In this document: positions 12,001 to 24,770 of the stretch, in pieces
Layout: each line of letters begins with the position of its first letter
How positions within the stretch are numbered: the stretch's first letter is position 1
Source: Sipunculus nudus
Lineage: Eukaryota > Annelida > Sipuncula > Golfingiida > Sipunculidae
Length of the DNA: 64,000 nt
Direction of reading: 5' to 3'
NCBI GenBank assembly: GCA_026874595.1
Contig: CM049317.1
Location: 64,066,118 to 64,130,117, forward strand
Notes under the pieces: model-generated
What the model was told of the DNA's origin: nothing
What the model saw: only the letters and a program-made list of their open reading frames with translations
Databases searched by the model: none
Program-made: the position numbers and the translations under genes

Positions 12001-15000
12001 AGTTAATTGATGAAGGTCTGAATCAAAAGTTGCGTTTTGTTTAAATATTACACGAGGTGTTGTCTGGATTTTAAAATACTTTCTCGGAACATGTAAAAAA
12101 TATGACGTCATTAGAAGATTTGGGTCTTATATAAACATATTCATATACACATATTATAAAATGTGCTCACATTTGTTTGTTTCCGAATAAATTAAATTGT
12201 ATTTTTTCTGTGTCTCTTTTAAGGATAATTGGACTTGCTTCTACACATATTAAGTTGAAAGTGCAAGTTAATAATACTTGAACATGCATAGTTACATAAT
12301 ACATTTAATTAAATAATACACTAAATTATGCATTGTCACGGAAAATAAATATGATTTTATTCAACTCTATAAAGACTGAATCATGTCACGTAAATAAATT
12401 AAATCAACCGGCTTGCCATGCAGATAGATAGGTAGATAAATAGCTGATCTATCGAGCGTCATATGAGTGGTGCAGTGTGCAGCAAAATAAAAAAAAAATA
12501 CACATATATTATGAAAATTCCTGCCTTCACCTATCCTCAGTTCTCAAAGTCAGGTATTCATTGTCTCTTTCTATAGAACTTGTGCAGTTTCTGGATTACC
12601 CTCCGTGAATGTTAATGAACTTTAGGAAACTCCTTTTCAGAAAAGTTCTGATAACGCCTCTGCGACCGATGTATATCTTATCTAAACACTGTTTGTAAAC
12701 ACAGCAATGATGTAAAAGAAAAACATGTGACCTATGGTGGTTAGATCCATATGTATGGAAGCTGTAAGGTTACCAGTGACTTGCTGCCAAATGTCCTTGT
12801 TGAATGTCGATCATTTTATCGAGTTACGTTAAAACCATGCAGATATACATGAAACGAACGCCTTTGTACGGTGAAATCGACGTTTTCTGGCCTATTGTTT
12901 ATCAAAGGTCAAAGGGAGTACTGGTACCTTTAGTTAATTGGACCTCAGTGAGGGAATAGGCCCCTGTAAGATGAGCAACTACCTGGTGATGATGGTGTGG
13001 TACAGATCATGATTAACAAAACATTTGTTAGTAGTAGTGTACAATTATGAATCTCCTGGTGACGTAATACATCTCTGGTATCTCTTACTTTGGTGCACGC
13101 ACGCGGGAACCAATCTAAATTAATTTAGCAGTATTTTGCTGGTATAAGACAAAATTCAATAACATTTAAACATCTGCCTATCCGTTTTACTACTTTCCGT
13201 TTTCTTCATCGGCAAATCTGGCAAGCAGTCAGGAGCCGTTATTGTAACTTAAAACAAGCATTAAAAGGAATATCGTATGCATAAGTTGCTTACAATTGTT
13301 TTGACAGTGCACGGTGCGATTTACACACACACCCACACACACATATATATATATGGGTTTTCTGCACAATTCATATACAATAACGGAATTATATACGGAC
13401 ACATATCATGAACTCGCATCACTGTTTGCAAAATTTTAAGATGAAAATCAAATTAAATTGCATTAACAGTTTTCATTTAAATAAACCCAATTATAAAGTC
13501 ATACGTTCAGATAAAATATAAAAACCGCTACAATAATTTGAACTGAAATGATTTTAATAAATCACGTTACACTGACTATATTTTACGTCATAAATAATAT
13601 GCAAAGATATTTTTGGAAGGTCTTGTGCCAGTAAGCTTGAAACAGTATCAGACATATTTGATTATTTATCTTCCTGACTTAATTGAAGAATTTTTATTCT
13701 GGTAAAAGGAACAAAACGTTATCTTAAATATTACTTGTTTCACTTGAATGCATTAAAATGACTTAAATTACAAAACAAGATAAAATTATCAAACCTAAAC
13801 GTAACGTAAAAATGATCTTAAATACATAGTCTGGATAAAACTTTTCTTTTCGAAAAGCAGAATTCAAGTTTATTTTGATTGTGATGACAAATTGATCGAA
13901 CACCTTAGCTTTTTTTAGTATCTAAAGCCGCAAAATAAGTCGGTTTGAATTTATCAATGCGAACTGGTGTCTAAATTGGTAGCAATTTTTTTAAGAAAAT
14001 GAAGTTTCATGCACTTGTTAACTCCTCCAATCATGACCTTTCACAAATACCTTCAAGCATAATTTGAGATTAATTGTTGCAAGGAATTAAGAACAAACTC
14101 CCTCGAACGATATTAACAGAAAAACGCGCCAGATTAAATATGTTCACAAATGGTTTAAGATTGCTTATGTCAACAATTTAAGAAAAAATTCTATTTACTC
14201 GACTTGATTCTGCCTAAACTCCACTGTATGACTATCCATTAGTCGACTGACGGCTATCAACCATCGTGCAGCCTTCTGACCAACAAAATCTTTGAAACAT
14301 TAATATGGAAGCAAACAACTGATTATTCCTCGGAGCATCATTGCAACGTAAGTGGTGACGTCATGAGAGAAATAATGACATAGACATAAGATGAGCATGG
14401 ATGTTTACTGACAGATTAGACTCTTTTCGCTCAGGGGCCGATACCAGGATCTTAGACAAGAGCGTCAACCCTCTGTGCCAAAAGATATTATACATATGAA
14501 CGCTGCTTTTTCGTTTTAAGTTTATATTATTTTATTTCCCTAATATCTAGTCGAAACACAGAGAGCACGCGGTTGAGGTTATGTTTGCCTCTGATGACAG
14601 CGGGTCCGGAATTAAATAAATTCTTCCATGGTAAAATAACAATTCTTCTTTAAAATTCCATTGAAATCAGTTTTTTGTAATATTTTATGAACATCAAGGT
14701 ACCTCTGTCAATCATTTGCTGTGGTAACTGACGTCTCGTCGTCATGTTATGATGGTATCATGTGACGGCCTTGTGGTTTTGATCATCTGGCTAACCGCCG
14801 TTTGTTTAGATATAACCATGTTTGAGTGGCAAAATTATCATTGTTTGATACACTTCTCTTCTTGTTATCCCCTTCCTATTAAAAGACCAAGAATTATGAG
14901 AAAGATCTGGTCGCACAATAATCGATCACGCCCGGTATATTTTATTTTACGCAAATAAAAAAATTCATTTAATTGGATTATATTACTTCGGAAAACCGAT

Positions 15001-15190
15001 ATGATAGTTAAGAAAGCCTTCATTAAATAGTGTAATATATGATTTTATAACGTTTGTTCTGGGGGCGCATTTATTAATTATTCAGACTTCCTAGTGCGGT
15101 TTCTGCATGCCGAAAACATGGTGAAAGTAAAAATGAGATGATCACATTTACCATTTGTTACGGGGTGACATAAAAGCGGACCGAACTGTC
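12001..15190. other. no gene seen
   Basis: AT-rich DNA between the two duplication blocks. I found no exon chain, no transposon ends and no similarity to the lost exons 2 and 3 of the block A partner gene. A short CA tract lies at about 13325-13342. Confidence 0.4.
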
Positions 15191-15194
15191 TCGC

Positions 15195-15345
15195 TAGTAA
15201 AGCTTGCTTTTCTAGCGAAGCGGTTGGGACGCCGGATTTGTACGCCTCGACCTTGGTTCGAAACCGTGATCGGCCCAGGATTTCCCCTCATTTATTTGTC
15301 TTCGTAACACAGTATACAATGGACATGTTCCATCTATTATTCTCC
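15195..15345 (+). repeat. tRNA-derived SINE-like sequence
   Basis: An A-box-like string (TAGCGAAGCGGTTGGGACG, about 15213-15231) is followed by a canonical B box (GGTTCGAAACC, 15255-15265). Sequence after the B box does not complete a tRNA acceptor stem. It sits just left of the start of duplication block B. Confidence 0.4.
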
Positions 15346-15855
15346 TTTCTGAAGAAACAATCGTATGTAAAAGTATTACACTTTCTAAAACTGAATTATC
15401 TGAATTTCTGATTTTTCTTTACAGTGACCAATAGTTATATTTTACAAAGTACAGCCTCACCAGTCCTGTTATCCTGGATGTAGCCATGTGTGTTTTTTCC
15501 TCCTTGGCCCAGAATCGGGCTCTCTTTGTATTTTCATAACCCTTCCCGTTTCATTTTATTAGAGGATCATCACTGATCGGGGCTGACCTAGCGGACATAT
15601 CTTTGTCAAATAAAAGTTGTGAAATGTGGTAAGCAAAAGGTGTTCTCCAGTGCAGGTAGCGCTGGGTATGCATTCTTAGTACAAATTCAGTGAGAATAAG
15701 TTCCTTTAATCTTGATTTTATCAATTTTCTTTTATATTTATATTTCACTGGAAGCAGGTACCAAATTAAGTTAAAACAATCTTTAGAATGGCGTATGATG
15801 TATTGATATATGTATTATATTTATCGAAACTATTTAACATACACTGAAAACATAG

Positions 15856-16000
15856 TGTTGTCAAATCGACAACTTAAGGGTTGTCAAATGGGTGAACCTA
15901 AAACAACCCAGGTTGTCAAAATTTCAATTTGACAACCCTCTAGGGTTGTAAAAAGGGTTGTCAAATGTTTGCTGTGACAACCTATGTGTTGTCATTGATG
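15856..16000. repeat. subterminal GTTGTCAAA repeat cluster
   Basis: Direct and inverted copies of (G)GTTGTCAAA / TTTGACAAC(C) lie within 150 bp of the left end of the insertion. These are candidate transposase-binding repeats. No equivalent cluster is seen at the right end, which is an imperfection of the CACTA interpretation. Confidence 0.55.
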
Positions 16001-16023
16001 GACCTGTCAGATTCATCCGTATT

Positions 16024-16025
16024 CA

Positions 16026-16120
<95 letters not shown>
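16024..16120. repeat. (CT)n(AT)n compound microsatellite
   Basis: A pure CT run of about 35 bp passes into an AT run of about 55 bp. Confidence 0.85.
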
Positions 16121-16122
<2 letters not shown>

Positions 16123-16124
16123 AA

Positions 16125-16974
16125 TTAATAACAACAGACATTTTTAAGTAGAACGTATATTTATTAAAACCAAGAGTTCGTGTAATTTGTGATACGTGTA
16201 TTTGTCTGCAACAGTTTTACGACTGATTATTCCTTACAATGTGGACAGGGTTCTGTCTGAGTGTGTTTCAGTGTTCACATAAAGAGTAAATGTGTAGCTT
16301 TATTATATCGCCATCCACCTCGGCTTCCTCTCTAGCAAGCAGTTTACCACTCCAAAGTTTGGTTCACGGCTACCCGCGTGACGAGCATATAGCTCTCTCA
16401 CCATTTTCTGCTTCTCTACTTTAACAATAGACTTGCCCTGGTCCCTCCTTCTACTCAGGGTTACATATCTGTAACGAAAATGTTTTCTCCAGAGTCAGAA
16501 TGTCTGAAAATACAAAAGAAAATGTAAAATTCCATGAAAACAAATTTTATATGACAGAGTTGTGTGCAGGATTTTGTGAACATTGAGTCACAGCTTATAT
16601 GACTGAATATGTCATCCTGATAATTTTTATTTTAGATGCTACATCGGAGGTGTTCTTTATACAATATTCATATTGGAGGGTTAGTTCCTGAGATTAAGGA
16701 GTACTCCCAAAATGTGTGCCTTCAATATTGCAAAATAAAAAAACTTAAGCAAGCACAGTGTCATGTGAAATGTTATCTGAAAATGTTCATTATACGTGTA
16801 TTTATAAATGGGATTCACTGTTATAGAGTCACTTACCATAAGTTCATCGGCAAACAATCCATCCACATGGCTCAACAGGGCCTGAGGTACGTTTGTGTAC
16901 TAGTTGTCAAGTGTGGGGTAGCTGCAGGAGTAAAAGGATGTATTGACAACTTATATAATCATGTTCACACACAA

Positions 16975-16975
<1 letters not shown>
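16125..16975. other. no gene seen inside the insertion
   Basis: A 132-codon open frame at 16636-17034 runs into the CA/AT repeat at its end and has no recognisable domain. I do not call it a gene. Confidence 0.4.

Positions 16976-17032
<57 letters not shown>
16976..17032. repeat. (AC)n(AT)n compound microsatellite
   Basis: A short ACAC run followed by about 45 bp of AT repeats. Confidence 0.8.
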
Positions 17033-17039
<7 letters not shown>

Positions 17040-17201
17040 CAAATTTGTTATACTGTGTTTAGGTCTAGTAGAAAACCAAAGTCATTTATCAGTCAGTGGC
17101 GTGTAGTAAATCCATGTGTTGGGCACATAATTGCAATTTTCGATTAGTCTAGGACTACTGGAAACTTAGAGCAATAAGCCAGGGTGACAATAATATAAGT
17201 A

Positions 17202-18418
17202 GGAAATGGCTAAACAACCGGCAGAGTGCCGGCTGTTTAGCCCACAGGCTAAACATCCGGCAGGGGAAATTGACCTTGCCGGCAGTCTATCGCACAGGCT
17301 TAACACTGGCAAATGAATGAATTTTCTATTTCAGCGTGATTCTCTACAATTTTTTTTATTTTGATAATGAGCTGACAATTTAGAGCTTAAAAAATTGATA
17401 TTTTGCTCGTCATTAAGTAATAATTAGGAATTTCTAATAAGTATGTTGAGTAGGTATTATAAGTGAACATTGTGATATTTACAGGGTAGTTTTAAATAGA
17501 TTTTGTGATAAAAATTGTGATATTTACAGTGTGTGAGGAAAATTGCAAATACAGTTACCTTACAAATTATAACAACAAAGACCACTGTATATATACTAAA
17601 TATGTATTCCATATCACAATAAAAGAAATATATACACCAAAAATGTGAAGTGTTTGCTGGGACTCATTGACTGTTACTGTAGGATTTGAACTGAAGTTGA
17701 CTGGCATATCAGCGGCTTATATTTGCTTATGAGCAGACAATCTGTAGTGTGTGAAAGCACAAACAACTCATGAGGTGTCATATCAAAGGATATATGAAGA
17801 TTCTTTGATTTAAGGTATTAAATTAACTTAGCTTAACTGTGAAGTATAACAGCTGTTTATATACTGGTGTGCATGTGAGCAAACAAACAAACAAACAATG
17901 TGTGAAAGCACAAACAACTCATGAGATGTCATATCATAGGATATGTTTGATTAAATTTAATCAAGTGTGAAGCATAACGACTGTTTATACACTAGTATGC
18001 TTACGAGTAAACAAGTAATTAGTGTATGAGAACAAACAACTCAGGATATGTCAAATACACTGAATGATCCAAGGATTAGCTTATTACTTGATCAAAGATA
18101 ATCAAACAATATTACACCTCACCCAATTATGGTAGTTGAGCCTACTGTGTTGTGAGGTGATGCAAGAAATATCCACATCAACTGGTAATTCTAACATATA
18201 GACCAGCAAAATATCTAATTTGGTAAGTCAGCTCTGTATTGTCAGCTCATTATCATAATAAAAATAGAAATTATGGAGTATCACACTGAAAAAGAGAACA
18301 CATTCGGTTGCCAGTGTTAAGCCTGAGTGCCAGACTGCCGTCAAGGTCAATTTACCCTGCCGGCTGATTAGCCTGTGGGCTAAACTGCCGGCACCCTGCC
18401 GGTTGTTTAGCCACTTCC
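17202..18418. mobile_element. non-autonomous DNA transposon with ~120 bp inverted repeats (MULE-like)
   Basis: 17202-17330 and 18300-18418 are inverted copies of each other. Both begin GGAARTGGCTAAACAACCGG and contain tandem subrepeats around GGCTAAAC..CCGGCAG. The flanks are ATATAAGTA (17193-17201) and ATATTAGTA (18419-18427), a 9-bp near-perfect direct repeat. Long terminal inverted repeats with 9-bp duplications are typical of Mutator-like elements. The 1217 bp element has no transposase frame. It lies inside the 15841-24770 insertion. Confidence 0.7.
17740..18060 (+). repeat. three-copy internal repeat within the MULE-like element
   Basis: The string GTGTGAAAGCACAAACAACT followed by CATGAGRTGTCATATCA starts near 17747 and 17898, with a more diverged third copy near 18020. 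Spacing is about 150 and then 120 bp. An (AAAC)n tract sits before the second copy. Confidence 0.6.
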
Positions 18419-19260
18419 ATATTAGTACTATACCTAACATTTAAAACATATGAAATATTAGGTCTTCATTGAATTTACATTAAGTTTATTTGTTTATATA
18501 CTTGTCATATCCTTAAATGTTCTATATACATTATATGTATATTTATACATATGTATATATTTATATCACACATGTTCAGCAAAATTAATTAATAGTTACC
18601 TGGCAGGTTGGGCGATTATCCAATGTCAGCTAGCTGTATTCTCCTTCTCCAGGTTCATTGGTCAAGGAATAGACTCTACAAAATATTTGAAAAATACTTT
18701 TACTATAAAGATGACCATGACCATTGGGAATGTAATTATTATATATGAAAATTAAACCTTACACATTATATTTATATGTGTGAGTGTACTGAACCTGCTG
18801 TATTATGTTACAGTGAAACTGTAAAGACTCAAGATTACACATTACACCAAATTTTGTTAGTTTTTTTAATGAACATACATTTAGCTTTACTAATAGGTGT
18901 ATTTTCGGGTACTTGGTTACATTATTTGAAGTTAAATACAGATATATCATAATACATAGGCCCCCCCTACTATACAAAATTCAACTTACCGAACTTGACT
19001 GTCACTCAGAAGATTTGGGCCTACACTGTGTGGTTCATTGTTTGGCAATTTTGACACAGCTAAAATATTAAAATTAGTGCCTGTTCTTAACAAATTACTC
19101 ACTTTTCAGAAACAGCAATTTATACAATTCACCTACTCACCGGCCGACTTGACAGTACTTTGTATACGATGCACTGCAATCGCTTGGTCAGGGACGACGA
19201 CGATGATTGTTGTGAAGACTGCAAAGCGATCCGTACTAACTTATACTTTCACATGCTGAA

Positions 19261-21958
19261 TAGCCACCGCCACGATATCTATTTATAGAACCAGGCCTGG
19301 GTCAGCACTGTGGGGTATCCAGGTCACTCGAACAAACAGTGGCTGGGCAGTGCTGGCAATGTGGTCATACTAATAGTGTTTAGTCTACGACATCAACAGG
19401 TCCTTTGTACGTGTATTTTGTGTTAGCCAGCTTTTTTGCATTTCTTTAGTTCACACTGGTTACTAGAATGGTCATGCACTATGCTTATGGTACATGTAAT
19501 ATTGATGATAGGTACAAAGCCTGAAAGGCCACACATGCATTGGGTATGGTTTATTCCATTCCCTAAAACTCCTATGGCTATGGACCTTGAAACTTTTAAC
19601 CGCTAGGTTATTGCATGACGATGCTAAACTTTGGGGCAAAAAATATCACCAAAGATTTCTATGTTTGATATAAACATTTTGTTGGTGGCAATGGCCCAAC
19701 AGATTCATTTCAGTTGCAGGCCTGTATCCAGTTAAGCGGAGGGGGGGGGCTTACAAAAGCAACATTTCCTTGTAGACAAATATAGCTGATGGGTAAATGA
19801 ATATTTTACTATTAAAACAATTCTACACAATATATAGTGAGCTCAAAATTGGGGTATTAACACTGAAATATTGTCTTTTCAAAGCTATCATCCAACAGTC
19901 ACTTGCTGCATTATTTTCTGACTTGCCCGGCTGTTGTGGCTTTGAGAAACCTTTTCATGCAGCAAGGGATATGTGCATTTAAATGTCATCTTAATATTAT
20001 TTGGATTTCCAACTACTTGTAACTGATTGTAGCCATGATGTAACATACAGGATCCTCAAAATGAATTTTATACTTCGCCTCCTTGTTTATGTGTTTGTAT
20101 GAAAACCGTTTAAATTCAAATGTAAAACAATATTTTATTCACAATATATATAAATGTCCATTTTTATTAATTTATGAGCAAATATTTAATTAATCAATAT
20201 TAATACTGAGCAAAGAGAACATTTGAACATATAATATTGTATGATTTTTTTTTTCTTGGGGAAATAAAGCAATAGGATTTATGGTCACATGCAGAGACAC
20301 AACTATGCACACTTTATTAATCAGTGAACCAAGAAACAAGTGATATAATGCATTTATCCAGAGCATGTACATGATATATAATTGGAATGAACATTATTTA
20401 CATTATTTTTTCAATTAGCCAATATAAGGGGGGGGGGTTAACTCTGATTTCAGTAATTTTTAGAGAGCACTTTGTATATTTTGTGAATATTTTACACTAT
20501 ATAACATCACACATATATTTACATTATTATCATTAACATGCTCATTTAATTAAAATCCCTGAAACAATTAATACACTGGATTAAAAACTGATTTAACTGT
20601 TTTGTAGGTTATATATCTTGTGCACATATAGTAAATGTATATAAATTTAGTGTAGAAATGATAATTATTACATGAATTTAACTTTATGACCATGCCGTGA
20701 TCTCCAGGCCCACAACCAGCTATCAGTGTCACAGCATATGATATAGGCTGGTCATCTCATATCTATGAAATTTAGTCCGTGTTAATTATATGACATTTCA
20801 TATCATATTACATAAGTAATAATATATATGTTATATATCAAACACACAAGTCCAGATGTTTCATGTATTTATGAGGAACTGTATTAGTGTCGGCCACTCT
20901 CAAAGCTGGATATTCGGCTCCCTGCTGAGTTGATTTTTTTAAGACCATACCTGCATTAAGGGTCAAATAACCAGCCTGCTAGTCTCACTATATCACTCTA
21001 TTATGTAATAAACAGTATAGGTACAGAAAAACTGTTTTTGACTTTGAAGCATTACTACTTACATTATACAATAAGATGTGGAACATAATAATATGTAATC
21101 AGTAGGCCAAGATTAGAAGCTTAAATTGTAACATCAGAGCAGCTTAAAGAATATATTATAGAAGTATCAGGTATTCAATAGGGATGTAAAAAAAAACTGC
21201 TCTGAAAAAAATTGGCTTTCAGGCAATTTGACTCAGAATCAGTGTGGTATGGTTTTTTAATTTTGGTTAATGTTTCTTATGATCAGGGATAAATATGATA
21301 CTAACAACAGTATTTCTCAACAGATAAATGCATATCTTAACAAAACAAAACCTTCTGAAGCTCAAAATTGGTAAATGTCCACTGAAAATACACCATATGT
21401 TATAGAGAGTCCAAACTGATGTGAAAGGTAAATGAAAACTCAACCATTTTGTTTCATGATTCTTTTTTTCGGTCTTTGGAGCCTCATTTAGAAATATTTT
21501 GCTACTGTTGAGGAATATTGTCACAATGTAATAGAATTTTATACAATGATCTTTCATTGTATTACACAGATTAACATAAAATCCCATAATTTCCACATGC
21601 ATCCCTGTTTAGACCATACAATAACACACCATGCAGGGGAGACCTGTGATGTCAATTTGTATTTGTACTTGATACAACTGATTGTTTCTCCACAGTAAAC
21701 TGCCAGTTCTGTTAATTTCGTAACATTAACATTTAAGCCATTTAACTGTCAAACAGTTACAAGGCAGATTTGGATCTCTATAATTAAGCATAGATGGACA
21801 CTTGATCTCAGACAAGCTCTAATTGCTTGTGCCCAGTGCATACACTGATGTGTCAGTTAGGGATACAGCCAGGGTCAGATACTGTGCAGTGTTTGTTCGA
21901 GTGACCTAGATATGGCCCATGACATCACTTTCTGTGACGTATATCGTGGCGGTGGCTA
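19261..21958. mobile_element. inverted-repeat-bounded element, 2.7 kb
   Basis: The left end TAGCCACCGCCACGATAT (19261-19278) is the exact inverse of 21941-21958. A second inverted pair lies further in: AGGTCACTCGAACAAACA at 19321-19338 and its inverse at 21890-21907. Sequence between the two matched blocks is diverged. No target duplication is evident and no transposase frame is present. The class is unknown; it may be a large MITE or a folded-back duplication. Confidence 0.55.
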
Positions 21959-21996
21959 TTAATGTAACACAGACTCTGCTAGTATCAGTACCCTCT

Positions 21997-24280
21997 GGGG
22001 GCAATAAATAAAACTCGGAAGTCGAAAGTCGGAAGCCGTTTTATTTTTTAGTATAAATTTATAAAATAACGATCATACCATCACTTTTTCGTGTTAAAAT
22101 GGAAGATATCGACCATTTTTGTCATACAAAAAGTTTCAAAGATATATATTCCCATATATGAAAATTAAAGCACATTTAATACGTCGGAAGCCTTTCGGAA
22201 GTCATCGGGAAGTGACAGATAATGTTCAAAATGCATAAAACTCGGAAGTCAAGCCCATAGTACCAACCAACAATGACACAGAAAAGGTCTCGCATCATTC
22301 CTTATTTTAATTTAAGTAATTTTTATGTATTTAAATAAAATCATAATGTATATTACTAACATAGAAATATAAAATGAAAAAAAAGGGAAAAAATGTTGAA
22401 ATATACATTCAAATGTAATACATTATATAAATCATATCGCAATGTAATATTTTAAAAAGGAATGTTATTGTAGAAATAAAATATAAAAGCATTTAAAATT
22501 TCGTAATTTTATCTGAATAGTTTAATAACTTTTTCCTTATTTAACCAAAAAATAGAATATTATAACATATAAAAAAATAAGTATAACTTAATTAAACAAC
22601 ATTCATTTGTATTATGATAATTTTACATAATACTATTCAAATATTTTATAAAAAACATAAATTTGTATATAAATACAAACACAAAGTATCAAACTGCCAC
22701 ATCTTGCAGGAACTGGTAAAACCGTAAAAAAGTCCATTCAGTATTTGAATTAATAAAACTATTTTTATCCATTAAGGTGCTATATACAGTATTAATGAAA
22801 ATAATTGTTTTTATCTATGAATTAGGGTGGTATACATGGCACGCATAACTTTCTAAGGCTTGCCAAATACTGACCACCCAACGTATTAGGAAACATTTTT
22901 AGAACATTTCACAGACAATTTTTCTAATACATTAAAAACACTTCCATAATATTTTGAAAATTTAAAAAAAATGCAAAACTGCAAAACTGTGAAAGATTAA
23001 AAAAGGCATATGCAAAATCATTTATATTAATTATAACAGTATCTTTAAATTTTAATTTTAGCTCAATCAAAATTATTTATGTTGGAAGTAAATATTTCTA
23101 TTACATTATAAGGAGAAAATGTTTTATTTTAAAAATTTATCAGTTAAATGAAATAGATATATCTTAATATATCTTCTGACATTTATAGCAGGATAACATA
23201 TAAAAAGATTCCAGAGAACATTTTAATTTTTTTTTAACAATTCAAAGCCACATACTGTTTTTTGTAAACATTTTAAGAACAGTTTCATAAAATGTTGAAC
23301 TAAATGGGGATGAGGCTTAGAAACGCGTGTGCTTTTAAGGTAACGACATAAAATATCTTTAGATTGTAATCAGTTACAACTAATGAAATAACAAGTGGTA
23401 AAGGGAGGAATCGCCACCTAAAATCTGTTCTGCCAGCTGTTACCCATTTTATTTGTAAGAATTATTCGCTCGGTGGAGGAGATAAATAATCACATACATG
23501 AATGGATATATAAATAATCATATTATATACAATTTAATAATGTCATATTAATTTACATGAACATATATCACTTTGTCATACGTAACATATACTACATAAT
23601 ATGCTGTACAATGTTATATTCTATATTTAATCACTTTTAATGGTTTATATAATATTTTAGGAATATTGATTATAATATAATTTTATAATATATGATAATA
23701 TATGATATAATTATATCGCTGTTGAATGAATATATAATTATATCGTTATATAATGATATATTTAACACATTGTGTATACATTTCATTATACCTATTATTA
23801 TGTAATTATATTTGCATCATGTTTATATCTGTTCAATGAAAAAAAAAAGAATACGAAAATAAATCTGTTTCGTATTATACTTGTTTTGTTATTTGTTATT
23901 ATAGTATTTTACATTTATATCACATGTTTTGTATTTTAATATTAATTTATGTATTATTTTGTTAGTTATATACATTATGATTTTATTCAAATAAATTTAT
24001 ATTACCTTTATTGAAATTTGGGTTCATGCAAGACCCTATCTGTGGCATTGCTGGTCGGTGCTATGGGTTTGACTTCCGAGTTTTATGCATTTTGAGCATC
24101 ATCTGTCACTCTCGGATGACTTCGAGATGCTTCCGACGGATTAATTATGCTTTAATTTTCATATATGTTAATATATATCTTTGAAACTTTCTTTTATAAT
24201 AAAGGGGGTATATATCTTCCGTTTTAACACAAAAAGTTGTCGATTTGTTCGTTATTATTCGAGTTTTATCTATTGCCCCC
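21997..24280. mobile_element. non-autonomous element with ~290 bp inverted repeats
   Basis: The left arm (21997 to about 22290) and right arm (about 24020-24280) are inverted copies. Shared strings include GGGGGCAATA at the tips, ATAAAACTCGGAAGTC-type segments, and TTTGAAA..ATATATAT near the inner side. Both ends are flanked by TCT (21994-21996 and 24281-24283), a possible 3-bp duplication. The interior (22300-24000) is extremely AT-rich and non-coding. GGG-type tips with 3-bp duplications would fit PIF/Harbinger, but TCT is not its usual TWA target, so the class stays open. Confidence 0.55.
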
Positions 24281-24456
24281 TCTGGGCAAACATGTTGTAA
24301 ACACACATGTTGTAAATGTTGTGTACACCCGAGACTTGTACACATGAACATTCGTTATTATTCGAGTTTTATCTATTGCCCCCTCTGGGCAAACATGTTG
24401 TAAACACACATGTTGTAAATGTTGTGTACACCCGAAACTTGTACACATGAACATGG
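24251..24456 (+). repeat. 103-bp tandem duplication
   Basis: Two nearly identical head-to-tail units start at 24251 and 24354. Each includes the tip of the preceding element (TTTTATCTATTGCCCCC) and TGTTGTAAA repeats. They differ at about one base (CCGAGACTT versus CCGAAACTT), so the duplication is young. Confidence 0.85.
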
Positions 24457-24770
24457 CACGTTTACATAGAGCGCAGCACTTTGTGCACGTGCACGCAACC
24501 GTGACCTAGTTCCGGCCCATGCAGTCCGCGAGGTATCCCGTATCCGGACCGGCTTACGCGTGGTCAGCGTGCGCCCTTGTCCAAGCTGGCTGCCGCGCTG
24601 CCAGGGAGCTGCTCAAGGCCTGACACTTCACGGAGTGTCAGAATGCACTCCCCTGGGGCAGTTCAGTGCTGTGTCATGACAACCATAGCCAAATCCACCC
24701 TCCGACTCCCCGTTTGGGGGGGGGGGGGGGGTCATAATTGGGTGATTCGACTCCCCTACGTTTTCAGTGT
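24457..24770. other. GC-rich right end of the 8.9 kb insertion
   Basis: Unusually GC-rich for the window, with a G-run at 24716-24731. An open frame at 24577-24774 passes through the element end and has no recognisable domain, so it is not called. Confidence 0.4.

Larger units (their letters stand above)
15841..24770. mobile_element. 8.9 kb insertion with CACTA/EnSpm-like ends
   Basis: The left end is ACACTGAAAACATAG and the right end, reverse-complemented, is ACACTGAAAACGTAG (14 of 15 matching). They fall exactly where similarity to block A stops and resumes. Flanking bases allow a 2-bp duplication, read as AT (15839-15840 / 24771-24772) or, shifted by one, TA with ends starting CACTG. Within 15856-16000 the motif GGTTGTCAAA recurs at least six times in both orientations. 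Such subterminal repeats are a known trait of CACTA (EnSpm) elements, whose ends begin CACTA or CACTG. No transposase frame was seen; the interior is filled with other repeats, so this is probably a non-autonomous or decayed element carrying nested insertions. Confidence 0.6.

Noticed and set aside
16636-17034. 132-codon open frame on the plus strand
   Set aside because: No recognisable domain, no splice context, ends inside a CA/AT microsatellite, and lies within a transposon-filled insertion.
17740-18060. CRISPR-like array
   Set aside because: Three degenerate 120-150 bp repeats in eukaryotic DNA, with no short identical repeats or unique spacers and no associated genes.
21267-21602. 111-codon open frame on the minus strand
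   Set aside because: Low-complexity, AT-driven composition and no paralogue; lies inside an inverted-repeat element.
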